Shown here one piece after another: positions 7,699-14,838 of a stretch of DNA of 54,288 bases (position 1 is its first letter; every line of letters begins with the position of its first letter). Below the pieces are notes generated by a model. The model made no database searches, had not been told where the DNA came from, and was given only the letters and a program-made list of their open reading frames with translations. The DNA is from CBDUMN01 sp965368335 (GTDB lineage Bacteria > Pseudomonadota > Alphaproteobacteria > Rhodospirillales > JAPHRK01): contig CBDUMN010000012.1 of assembly GCA_965368335.1 (NCBI GenBank), positions 1 to 54,288 of the forward strand. Reading direction: 5' to 3'. The position numbers and the translations under genes are program-made.

Positions 7699-7863
7699 CT
7701 ACTGGCCAACCGGGATCGAGGCGACCTCGATGATGCCCCAGATGGTGTAAAGTACGGAGGGGAACAAAACCCCAAGGAACAACAGCAGGAACGGATTGTT
7801 CAACAGCTGCTGCATAAACGGCTCAGGACCTTCGCCTGCGCCTGTATTTTCGGGTTCGGCCAT
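7699..7863 (-). CDS. 54-aa single-helix membrane subunit of the heme-copper enzyme
   Basis: Short gene that standard length cut-offs miss. It starts at the ATG at 7863 with GGGAGG upstream and ends in TAG at 7699, 15 bases before the subunit II start. The product has an acidic N-terminus (MAEPENTGAGEGPEP), then MQQLLNNPF and one hydrophobic helix (about residues 23-46, LLLFLGVLFPSVLYTIWGII), ending in VASIPVGQ. Size, operon position and a single helix fit subunit IIa/CoxIV-like small subunits of B-type heme-copper enzymes. I do not recognise a named family. Codon use and ribosome site support it as a real gene. Confidence 0.75.
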   Translation of the reverse strand: MAEPENTGAGEGPEPFMQQLLNNPFLLLFLGVLFPSVLYTIWGIIEVASIPVGQ

Positions 7864-8113
7864 ATTATGAACCTCCCACTAATCCCCAAAAAGAACTCAA
7901 CCACGGCCCACCGGGCCGCAATGATTAATCAAGCGGTATCAGGAGATCAGGGCTGCGCGGTAGTGCCCCCCCGGGCGCGGCCGCAGGAACCCTAATATTC
8001 CCCCCGCAAGATTACGCAAAAACACCGCTCTCAAGAGCCTGTCTGCTTCCCACTGCTCCTTATCCGGCAATTCAACCCACCAAACCGGAGCTGTGCGAAA
8101 ACACACGCACTTC

Positions 8114-8127
8114 TGCGTAATTACGCA
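8114..8127. promoter_or_regulatory. Perfect 14-bp palindrome TGCGTAATTACGCA
   Basis: Self-complementary over 14 bases, located 31 bases from the DNR-like box in the same promoter region. The half-word ATTACGCA recurs about 110 bases closer to the gene. Candidate operator for an unidentified regulator. Confidence 0.45.
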
Positions 8128-8157
8128 TTAAGAAGCCATTTTAAGGGATTTGCCACC

Positions 8158-8171
8158 TTAACTTTCGTCAA
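8158..8171. promoter_or_regulatory. DNR/FNR-like box upstream of the heme-copper operon
   Basis: TTAACTTTCGTCAA matches TTGAC-N4-GTCAA with one mismatch, and the symmetry extends outward as CCTT / AAGG. It is the third such box in this 8-kb cluster. I could not find a convincing -10 at the ideal distance. Confidence 0.5.
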
Positions 8172-8305
8172 GGTAAAACGCAGCAAACTCAAGCATTTCA
8201 ACGATTACGAGGCCATTGAAAGCCCCAGCAGAATATGGCCGAAATATGGCAAACCCCAGGGTTTTCCTAGGGAATTTCAACCACACAAAAATATGTTGGA
8301 ATAGA

Positions 8306-8500
8306 TTAGCCCTGTGGGGCGTTCATAAAGTAGCCGATTAATTCAAAAGAAATCGCGCCCAAGGAAAGCATGATAACGAAAAAAATGATGCCGCGATTCT
8401 TAAACCGCTGCCCCCTCACCTGCTCGATTCGCTCCAAAACCTGATCGGAGAGAAAATAGACGGTCAGTCCGGCGATGGTGAAATAGACCATAGTTTCCAT
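8306..8500 (-). CDS. Small two-helix membrane protein
   Basis: A 64-residue protein with two predicted helices (about residues 4-16 and 36-58) joined by a charged loop (LERIEQVRGQRFKNRG). I place the start at the ATG at 8500, after AAGGA; a longer reading would overlap the heme A synthase gene. It begins 16 bases after the heme A synthase stop, so the two are likely cotranscribed. I do not recognise the family. Its position between heme A synthase and the heme-copper operon suggests a role in assembly of that enzyme (inference). Confidence 0.65.
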   Translation of the reverse strand: METMVYFTIAGLTVYFLSDQVLERIEQVRGQRFKNRGIIFFVIMLSLGAISFELIGYFMNAPQG

Positions 8501-8516
8501 TGAACGTTTCCTTTTT

Positions 8517-9572
8517 CTATTCCGGACGCCTGAATTCGTGCAGATTCCACAGAGCAAAAGTTAGGAGGACCACAGCCCCCGCCTGATGGGTCGCGGCGAC
8601 AGAAACTGGAACGACCAGAAGAAGGGTCGCAATACCGAGCCCGACCTGGATGCAAATCATAGTCATCAAACCATTGGCGGCAAACCGGGTCCGCTCATGA
8701 AGCCCAAAAGATCGCGTCCGAAACCAGAAAATCAGAACGACGAAAAACAACAGCTCGGCAAGCGTTCTATGGTTAAATTGGACCGTCACCGGATGTTCGA
8801 AAAAATTAAGATAAACTGGTGAAAGCTCATAAGCCTCCAGCGGTATCAAACGGTCTTCCATTAGAGGAAAAGTATTGTAAAGAAATCCCGCATCGAGTCC
8901 GGCCACAAACCCACCGGAAACCAGTGTCAGAGCAACCCAACAAACGATAATCAGCGCGCCGCCCCATAATTGGTCGGCGCCACTAATCCCGAAGTCATGC
9001 CGCTTGGGATACAAGAGCCCAAGCGCCACCCAGAACATATAGCCATAAATCAACATGGCCGCACTCAGATGGGCTGTAAGACGATACTGACTGACATCAG
9101 GGTTTTCGACCAGGCCCGACTTTACCATGAACCAACCGAGCACCCCCTGCAGACCACCGAGAACGAACATCAGAATCAGCCTTGGCATCATGCCTTTGCG
9201 AACCCACCCCTTAACGAGGAAAAACAGGAACGGCAGCAAAAATGCGACCCCAATTATCCGCCCCCAGAGTCGGTGGGTGAATTCAAACCAGAAAATTCCC
9301 TTAAAGCCGGCTAAGTCCATGCCTTTATTCATTTCCTGGTATTCGGGGTATTGTTTATAATTTTCGAATTCCGCCAGCCAAGCGGCCTCATCCATCGGAG
9401 GAAGCCACCCGGAAACAGGATGCCAGTTGACCATGGAAAGACCCGAATGGGTCAGTCGCGTCACGCCACCCAAAACCACCATAGCAAACACCATGGCGCA
9501 CATGATGAACAACCACCTGGCAATGATCACATCGGATCGGGGCACATCAGGCTGAGCGGATAGTCTGGACAT
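8517..9572 (-). CDS. ctaA: Heme A synthase (Cox15/CtaA family)
   Basis: Integral membrane enzyme of 351 residues with about eight helices. It converts heme O to heme A for heme-copper enzymes. Typical features are GGVTRLTHSGLSMVNWHPVSGWLPP near the N-terminus (about residues 35-59), FEFTHRLWGR around residue 97, HLSAAM in the middle, FNHRTLAE and a late ATHQAGA, which supply the conserved heme-binding histidines. It is of the long, alphaproteobacterial/mitochondrial Cox15 type. Its location 650 bases upstream of the heme-copper operon implies that this operon's enzyme, or another oxidase in the cell, uses heme A. No heme O synthase (ctaB) gene is in the window. Confidence 0.93.
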   Translation of the reverse strand: MSRLSAQPDVPRSDVIIARWLFIMCAMVFAMVVLGGVTRLTHSGLSMVNWHPVSGWLPPMDEAAWLAEFENYKQYPEYQEMNKGMDLAGFKGIFWFEFTHRLWGRIIGVAFLLPFLFFLVKGWVRKGMMPRLILMFVLGGLQGVLGWFMVKSGLVENPDVSQYRLTAHLSAAMLIYGYMFWVALGLLYPKRHDFGISGADQLWGGALIIVCWVALTLVSGGFVAGLDAGFLYNTFPLMEDRLIPLEAYELSPVYLNFFEHPVTVQFNHRTLAELLFFVVLIFWFRTRSFGLHERTRFAANGLMTMICIQVGLGIATLLLVVPVSVAATHQAGAVVLLTFALWNLHEFRRPE

Positions 9573-9819
9573 GGTAAAAACGGCTTTTCGAAAAGTTTCC
9601 GGTCGGTCGCGCTTTAATTGGAGGCGGACCCTATCCCCGCCTTTGTAACCGCTAAATGAGGTTGGTCAAGAAATCTTCGATGCGCGGCCTCTGGCATCCC
9701 CCCTGCCAACCGGCTATGCTGTTCCAATTGGCATTTCGCACAAACTGGCCGGATGCTGGCCTCACATCCAGCCCAGCCATGCTGCGGCAAACGGCGCGGC
9801 GAAGAAGGGTAGGCAACCG

Positions 9820-11796
9820 TTGGACAGGAAAAAGAAGCCGGGAATCTCGGAAGATTCCAGGTTGAAAGCGGAGTTTCTCGCCCGCATCAGCCATGAAATC
9901 AGAACGCCGCTTAACGGCGTCATCGGCATGACTGCTTTGTTGCTCGATACCGATCTCAACAAAAATCAGCTCTCTTTCGCCGAAACGATAAGGGATTCGG
10001 CTGCAACCCTAATCGACGTCATCGACGACCTTTTGGATATCTCCAAGCTGGAAAGCGGCGACATACAGCTCACACCGGCTCCCTTCTCTCTCTCGCGCCT
10101 TATTGAGGCCTCTCTGGAGCGTCACGAAAAATCGGCCGCGCGGAAAAATCTTGAGATGGCGGCCATCGTCGACGGCGAGGTTCCCGTTTCACTGATCGGC
10201 GATTCCGGTCGGCTCCAACAAACTATCGATCACCTTCTGACCAACGCCATCAACTTTACGCGGGAAGGATCGGTTTACCTGCACATCGAAAAAATTCTCC
10301 ATGCCGACAACTCCACAATACTGCGGTTCACCGTTTCCGATACGGGTATCGGCATTTCCAGTGAGGATGGAGAGGCTCTATTCGATCTATTCGCTCCCAT
10401 CGATTCTGAAAGCGTCCGCCACTATGGCGGTTCGGGCCTCGGGCTATCCATCTGCAAACGGATCGTCGATTTAATGGGGGGAGACATCAATGTCGAAAGC
10501 AGTCCAGGGGAAGGAAGCGCCATCAGCTTTACCGTTCCCTTGATGCTCCCCCCCAACGATCAGGGCCCCAATACGCCCCCTCTTTTCAAAGATGCGAGGG
10601 CGCTGGTTATCGCTGGAACCGATTTCGAAAAAGAAATGCTGGCCAGACAGCTTGGCTCCTGGGGGGCTGGAATTACACTTTCCAATACTCCAGAAGAGGC
10701 CGCAGAGGCTCTGGCGGAAATGGAAGAAAGTGAAACGCCATACGACCTTGCCCTCATTCTCCCAACAAAGGACGGAAGGGGAAGTAACATCGAATTCTGG
10801 AACAAGCTTTCCAACCAAGTCGATGCGAAATTCTTGATTGCATTAGGCAACGGCATCACTGCCGAACAGATTAATGACACGGCTCTTGTTCCGTTTGCCC
10901 GACCGCTTTGTGAACCGGAACTGTTCCGCAAGGTAACGGACGCGCTAAACCTACAAACCCCAACGTCTCATATGGGGCCGGACGACAACGACATTTCACT
11001 TTTTGAAACGGAAGAAGTCTATAATTTCCGGGTGCTTGTGGTTGAAGACAACGAAATTAACCAACGAGTCGCACAAGGGTTTCTCACCACTTTCGGCATT
11101 GAAAGCGACATTGTCGCCAACGGCAAAGAAGCTATTGAAGCCGTCACATCGAAATCCTACGGCATGATCCTGATGGATGCGGAAATGCCATTGATCGACG
11201 GAATTACGGCGACCAGCGTCATTCGCAGCATGGAAGGCGGCGGCCGCGATGTTCCTGTCATCGCAATGACAGCCCACGCAACAACGAACGACATTGGCGA
11301 ATGCCTTGCCGCCGGAATGAACGATATTCTACCCAAGCCCATTGACCGGGACGTCTTGCATGAATTGATCAAAAAATGGGGCAAAGCCAAACCGCGCGAT
11401 ACAGCCGACGAAGAACATGCGCCCCCCAGAAACAAGACAACCAAAGCTTCACCGCATCCCGTTTTGGACGAAAGCTCGATTGAGGAATTGAACGCCGCCC
11501 TGGGCCCAGAAATTCTCGCCGATCTGATGGCTGCTTATATCAAAGACACCCGCGTTCGGATAAGAACCATTATCGAAGTCGCAGAGAAGAGTGACTCGAA
11601 GGCTCTTGAGCGGGAAAGCCATAGCCTGCAAGGCGCTTCCGGCAATATGGGAGTCGCCCGTGTCGCCTCATGCGCCCGGGCAATCGTCGAAGCCTGCCGG
11701 GAAGGCAATCCGGCCGATGGCATCGCCATGACTCCAATGCTCGAACGCTATGTAGCCGAGGCCCTGGACGAACTTGCCTGGCGGGGCTTTAGTTAG
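9820..11796 (+). CDS. Hybrid histidine kinase without an input domain (HisKA-HATPase-pseudoREC-REC-HPt)
   Basis: Cytosolic 658-residue phosphorelay protein. The HisKA phosphoacceptor is His25 (SHEIRTPLNG) and sits almost at the N-terminus. The HATPase has an N-box near residue 142 and G-boxes DTGIGIS and GGSGLGLS. A receiver-like domain at about 259-375 reads YDLALILPTKDG where the phosphoacceptor Asp should be, so it looks inactive. A normal receiver follows (Asp453 in MILMDAEMP), then an HPt domain (His601 in SHSLQGASGN). The start is TTG with AGGGTAGG upstream; no other start precedes the H-box in this frame. No sensor domain or membrane helix is encoded, so the input must come from a partner. 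It is divergent from heme A synthase; no cognate regulator lies nearby. Confidence 0.88.
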   Translation: MDRKKKPGISEDSRLKAEFLARISHEIRTPLNGVIGMTALLLDTDLNKNQLSFAETIRDSAATLIDVIDDLLDISKLESGDIQLTPAPFSLSRLIEASLERHEKSAARKNLEMAAIVDGEVPVSLIGDSGRLQQTIDHLLTNAINFTREGSVYLHIEKILHADNSTILRFTVSDTGIGISSEDGEALFDLFAPIDSESVRHYGGSGLGLSICKRIVDLMGGDINVESSPGEGSAISFTVPLMLPPNDQGPNTPPLFKDARALVIAGTDFEKEMLARQLGSWGAGITLSNTPEEAAEALAEMEESETPYDLALILPTKDGRGSNIEFWNKLSNQVDAKFLIALGNGITAEQINDTALVPFARPLCEPELFRKVTDALNLQTPTSHMGPDDNDISLFETEEVYNFRVLVVEDNEINQRVAQGFLTTFGIESDIVANGKEAIEAVTSKSYGMILMDAEMPLIDGITATSVIRSMEGGGRDVPVIAMTAHATTNDIGECLAAGMNDILPKPIDRDVLHELIKKWGKAKPRDTADEEHAPPRNKTTKASPHPVLDESSIEELNAALGPEILADLMAAYIKDTRVRIRTIIEVAEKSDSKALERESHSLQGASGNMGVARVASCARAIVEACREGNPADGIAMTPMLERYVAEALDELAWRGFS

Positions 11797-11819
11797 GGCC
11801 GGATCGTTTTAAGGTGAAT

Positions 11820-11843
11820 CGCTTCATGATTCGGCCTGAAGCG
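11820..11843. repeat. Hairpin after the histidine kinase gene
   Basis: CGCTTCA and TGAAGCG form a perfect 7-bp stem around a 10-base loop, without a clear T run. It sits beside the TAGGGTC repeat and may act as a weak terminator or be part of an interspersed palindromic element. Confidence 0.4.
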
Positions 11844-11853
11844 TGGACCCCTC

Positions 11854-11873
11854 TAGGGTCAGGACCCATTAAT
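11854..11873. repeat. 20-bp direct repeat, copy A
   Basis: TAGGGTCAGGACCCATTAAT, identical to copy B at 12098-12117. The core TAGGGTC-AG-GACCC is an inverted repeat. It overlaps the 3' end of the small gene on the minus strand and supplies its TGA stop and the last codons (INGS). Confidence 0.85.
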
Positions 11874-12068
11874 CCAGTTACTCATTCCTTCGACAAGCCG
11901 TTCAGCAGTCGCTTGATCGAGATCGAGCATGGTGAAGCGTTTGCCTTCCTTGATCCGTATGCGGATCATCGGTAAGCCACCTTCATAAACGATATCCAGA
12001 AGCTCTACCTGCTTGCCCCAAGGGGCGGCGATGGCGTCCCGCAAGGTCATCGATTGAATTTCTGACAC
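11859..12068 (-). CDS. Small conserved-looking protein, 69 aa, function unknown
   Basis: Compact 69-residue protein with no membrane segment or signal peptide. It contains SMTLRDAIAAPWGKQVELLDI, then an alternating beta-like stretch (PMIRIRIKEGKRFTMLDLD) and a C-terminal helix (ATAERLVEGMSNWI). The pattern suggests a small alpha/beta fold. I recall similar short proteins in alphaproteobacteria but cannot name the family with certainty. The gene is bracketed by two identical 20-bp repeats, and the last residues INGS are encoded within one copy. It lies downstream of a TauD-like dioxygenase on the same strand, separated by a palindromic element. Confidence 0.65.
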   Translation of the reverse strand: MSEIQSMTLRDAIAAPWGKQVELLDIVYEGGLPMIRIRIKEGKRFTMLDLDQATAERLVEGMSNWINGS

Positions 12069-12097
12069 GATCTATCCTTTCTAAAGCACGATCAACT

Positions 12098-12117
12098 TAG
12101 GGTCAGGACCCATTAAT
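12098..12117. repeat. 20-bp direct repeat, copy B
   Basis: TAGGGTCAGGACCCATTAAT, identical to copy A 244 bases away. It abuts a long hairpin at 12113-12143. With copy A it brackets the small gene. Confidence 0.85.
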
Positions 12118-12143
12118 TTGAATCGCAAAGCAATTCAGATTAA
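12113..12143. repeat. Long imperfect hairpin at the end of the dioxygenase gene
   Basis: TTAATTTGAATCGC and GCAATTCAGATTAA are 14-base arms with 13 pairable positions (one G-T wobble) around AAA. It overlaps the stop codon of the dioxygenase gene and could end its transcript, or belong to the adjacent interspersed repeat. Confidence 0.6.
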
Positions 12144-13094
12144 GTCGATATCTCTCTTCTCTAGGGCGTCGGACAGAGAGGTTCCGGCCGCACGGTCGAA
12201 ATACCGTGCTCTATATATCATGCGCACCTTGCCGTTTTCAGCATCATCATGAAAACCAGAACGATCATGCAGCACATTATTGCTGACCAGCCCCTGCCCC
12301 GGCGTCATTTTATGTTTAAAGACATGGGGGGTATCACTGTCCATAAATGCCTCAAGACAAGCGACAGCCTCTTTCAAAACAGGATCATCCCGCCAGATCA
12401 CATTCCGCGCACGACGGGTATAGCGCATGTGGAGGGTGCCAAGCTCGGGATGACACATGAAAACCGGTCCGGCCCGGTCGGGCCGCAGTTCCTCACCCTC
12501 GACAACGTTTTCAGGAATTGTCATGGCCTCGGGATGGTTCATCGCGGCGATAAACGCCGGATTGGTCTCCCGGAGGTGGATATAGGCGATCTCATGATCC
12601 AGCAACTGGTTGACCCCACCTTCCGCCGCATCGCAGCCGCAATGGAGCAACAGACCGTAAATCTGTCGATCCAAGGTGTTGTAGTAGCCATCCGTATGCC
12701 AATTGATGGCGCGATTGGTATAAGGAATATAGCGTGGCCGTTCCATTGCTGCGCCCGCGGCAACGTGTAGAGGCGTGATTCCGTCATCATCGGCCATTAG
12801 ATTCGAATCGAGCCGCTCGAGTCCAAACCGTTTGCCAACCTGGCGGATCGTTTCTTTCTCCACCTTAACGGTTTTTGCAGCGTAAAGCGCCATATTCGCC
12901 CGCCGCAGACACGCAAGCAACGCGTCCCGCTCCACATCGCTCAAATCTGCCGGGTCCTCAACCTCAACAACTAGTTCCCCAAGCGATTGGGGAGCCTGAG
13001 CAAGTTTCCAATCGCGCCAGCGCTCATACAGGCCCGTTTGATCTATCGCAAACGGGCCAAAAAGCCCCCCGAGTCCTGACTGATTTCGTTCCAT
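12135..13094 (-). CDS. TauD/TfdA-like Fe(II)/2-oxoglutarate dioxygenase
   Basis: Non-heme iron oxygenase of 319 residues. The iron-binding facial triad is visible as His133 and Asp135 (NWHTDGYYN) and distal His276 (NNVLHDRSGF), and a likely 2-oxoglutarate-binding Arg is near residue 295 (MIYRARYF). Family members include taurine dioxygenase (which frees sulfite), 2,4-D dioxygenase and gamma-butyrobetaine hydroxylase; the substrate cannot be read from the sequence. I chose the ATG at 13094, which has GGAGGTGG upstream, over the TTG at 13109. It is divergent from dsrA across a 454-bp spacer, so a link to sulfur metabolism is possible but unproven. Confidence 0.85.
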   Translation of the reverse strand: MERNQSGLGGLFGPFAIDQTGLYERWRDWKLAQAPQSLGELVVEVEDPADLSDVERDALLACLRRANMALYAAKTVKVEKETIRQVGKRFGLERLDSNLMADDDGITPLHVAAGAAMERPRYIPYTNRAINWHTDGYYNTLDRQIYGLLLHCGCDAAEGGVNQLLDHEIAYIHLRETNPAFIAAMNHPEAMTIPENVVEGEELRPDRAGPVFMCHPELGTLHMRYTRRARNVIWRDDPVLKEAVACLEAFMDSDTPHVFKHKMTPGQGLVSNNVLHDRSGFHDDAENGKVRMIYRARYFDRAAGTSLSDALEKRDIDLI

Positions 13095-13548
13095 TTCTCC
13101 ACCTCCCAACTTAATCGACTGTAGTATAGATAGACGACACCACCTACTTTTCCATTTATTTTCAACATGTTACACAAAATGTCCCATCACCGAAAGAAAG
13201 CGGTGGATTTCCGACCACATATTAGGATAAATTGATATACGAAAAAGGTAATACACGAAACCATGTGTTCGTAAAAAAGCTGAAAAAAAGCATAGGAACA
13301 CTGGATGGGGAGACGGTTCAACGGGAGGCGATGCGGGCTCCAACCGGCGCGCTTTTCAACCGACGATCCAACGGGAAAAACGTCGTCTCAGGCTATGCGC
13401 CGGACGTCGAACGGGGTGACACCTCATAGTCAGGAGCGCCACGCCTTTTCCCTGGATTTCCCCAACACTTGAGTTCATGCCGGATCGGTCCATGAGACAG
13501 GGGGCTGCTCCGGGCTAGGGTTTAAGACTGTTTCATGGAGGAGGATCC
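13095..13548. other. 454-bp divergent spacer upstream of dsrA
   Basis: No convincing gene. It must hold the dsr operon promoter and that of the dioxygenase gene. A small inverted repeat ACGAA-N8-TTCGT lies at 13255-13272. A 65-codon open frame (13232-13429, TTG start) has no clear ribosome site and no recognisable product. A strong GGAGGAGG ribosome site precedes dsrA. Confidence 0.5.
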
Positions 13549-14799
13549 ATGGCCAAGAAGATGCCGGATACACCGCTTTTAGACCAACTGGAGGGCGGCC
13601 CTTGGCCGAGCTTCGTGACCGGCCTGAAGCGGCTCGCAGAAACCGATGACAAGCAATATGCGGGCATGATGAAAAGCCTGCTTGGACAGCTCGAACATTC
13701 TTACGAAACCCGTAAAGGGTACTGGAAAGGCGGCACGGTCGGCGTCAAAGGCTACGGGGCGGGTATTATCGCCCGGTTCTCCGAGGTCGCTTCGGAATAT
13801 CAGGAATCGAAAGAATTCCACACCATCCGGATCATGCCCCCGGCCGGTATGCACTACAGCACCGACCTGCTGCGCAAGATGTGCGACATTTGGGAAGAGT
13901 ACGGCTCCGGCCTGATCGCTTTCCATGGGCAGTCGGGTGACATCATGTTCCAGGGCTGCACCACCGAAAACGTTCAACCGGCGTTTGACGAATTCAACAA
14001 GCTCGGTTTCGACCTTGGCGGTGCGGGCGCAGGCGTCCGAACCGGCATGAGCTGTGTTGGCGCCGCCCGTTGCGAGCAGTCCTGCTTCGACGAATCCAAG
14101 GCCTATCAGATGGTTGTCAACGAACTGATCGACGACATTCACCGTCCGGCCCTTCCTTATAAAATGAAGTTCAAGTTCTCTGGGTGCGCCAATGACTGCG
14201 TCAACGCCACCCACCGCTCGGACTTCGCCGTCCTCGGCACCTGGAAAGACGACATGAAAGTCGACCAACAGGCATTTAAAGAAGAGGTTCAGCGCCGTGG
14301 CCGCAAGGAAGTCATCGATCAGGTGATTAACATGTGTCCGACCCGGGCTCTGAGCCTTAACGACGATGACACTCTGGATGTCGACAACCAAAGCTGCGTA
14401 CGCTGCATGCACTGCATCAACGTCATGACCAAAGCTCTGTCGCCAGGCGACGAGCGCGGCGTGACCGTCCTGTGCGGCGGCAAGCGGACCCTGAAGGTCG
14501 GCGACATGATGGGCATCAACATCGTTCCGTTCATGCCAATGAACACCGAGGAAGACTACGAGAAACTCCGCGATTTCGCCGCTGAGGTCCTCGACTTCTT
14601 CGCTGAAAACGCTCTCGAGCACGAGCGGCTGGGTGAATGTATCGACAGAATCGGGCTTCCCGCCTTCTTGGAAGCGCTCGATATCGATGTTTCGCCCAAC
14701 ATGATCTCGCATCCGCGCACCAACTCCTTCGTCCGCATGGACGGTTGGGATGAGGAAGTGGAAAAGTGGAACCAAAAGCAAGCCCCGGCGGCCGAATAG
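13549..14799 (+). CDS. dsrA: Dissimilatory sulfite reductase alpha subunit, oxidative (reverse) type
   Basis: Siroheme / iron-sulfur catalytic subunit of 416 residues; with DsrB it oxidises sulfur bound to DsrC to sulfite in the cytoplasm. The siroheme-[4Fe-4S] Cys motif is Cys169-x5-Cys175 and Cys213-x3-Cys217. An inserted ferredoxin domain has Cys263, 283, 286 and 289. The reverse (oxidising) direction is inferred from dsrEFH and dsrL in the same operon, which mark sulfur oxidisers. Ribosome site GGAGGAGG. First gene of a twelve-gene operon in the same order as in Allochromatium vinosum. Confidence 0.97.
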   Translation: MAKKMPDTPLLDQLEGGPWPSFVTGLKRLAETDDKQYAGMMKSLLGQLEHSYETRKGYWKGGTVGVKGYGAGIIARFSEVASEYQESKEFHTIRIMPPAGMHYSTDLLRKMCDIWEEYGSGLIAFHGQSGDIMFQGCTTENVQPAFDEFNKLGFDLGGAGAGVRTGMSCVGAARCEQSCFDESKAYQMVVNELIDDIHRPALPYKMKFKFSGCANDCVNATHRSDFAVLGTWKDDMKVDQQAFKEEVQRRGRKEVIDQVINMCPTRALSLNDDDTLDVDNQSCVRCMHCINVMTKALSPGDERGVTVLCGGKRTLKVGDMMGINIVPFMPMNTEEDYEKLRDFAAEVLDFFAENALEHERLGECIDRIGLPAFLEALDIDVSPNMISHPRTNSFVRMDGWDEEVEKWNQKQAPAAE

Positions 14800-14838
14800 G
14801 CCCGGTGGACGCGTAAGATAAGACGTCTGGAGGAAAGA

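Larger units (their letters stand above)
7864..8305. other. 442-bp spacer upstream of the heme-copper operon
   Basis: I see no convincing gene here. It carries the ribosome site of the 54-aa subunit, a perfect 14-bp palindrome at 8114-8127, and a DNR-like box at 8158-8171. A second ATTACGCA word occurs near 8011. This is presumably the promoter region of the three-gene heme-copper operon. Confidence 0.6.

Noticed and set aside
13232..13429. 65-codon frame upstream of dsrA as a leader gene
   Set aside because: TTG start, no ribosome site, no recognisable domain; kept only as a comment on the spacer.
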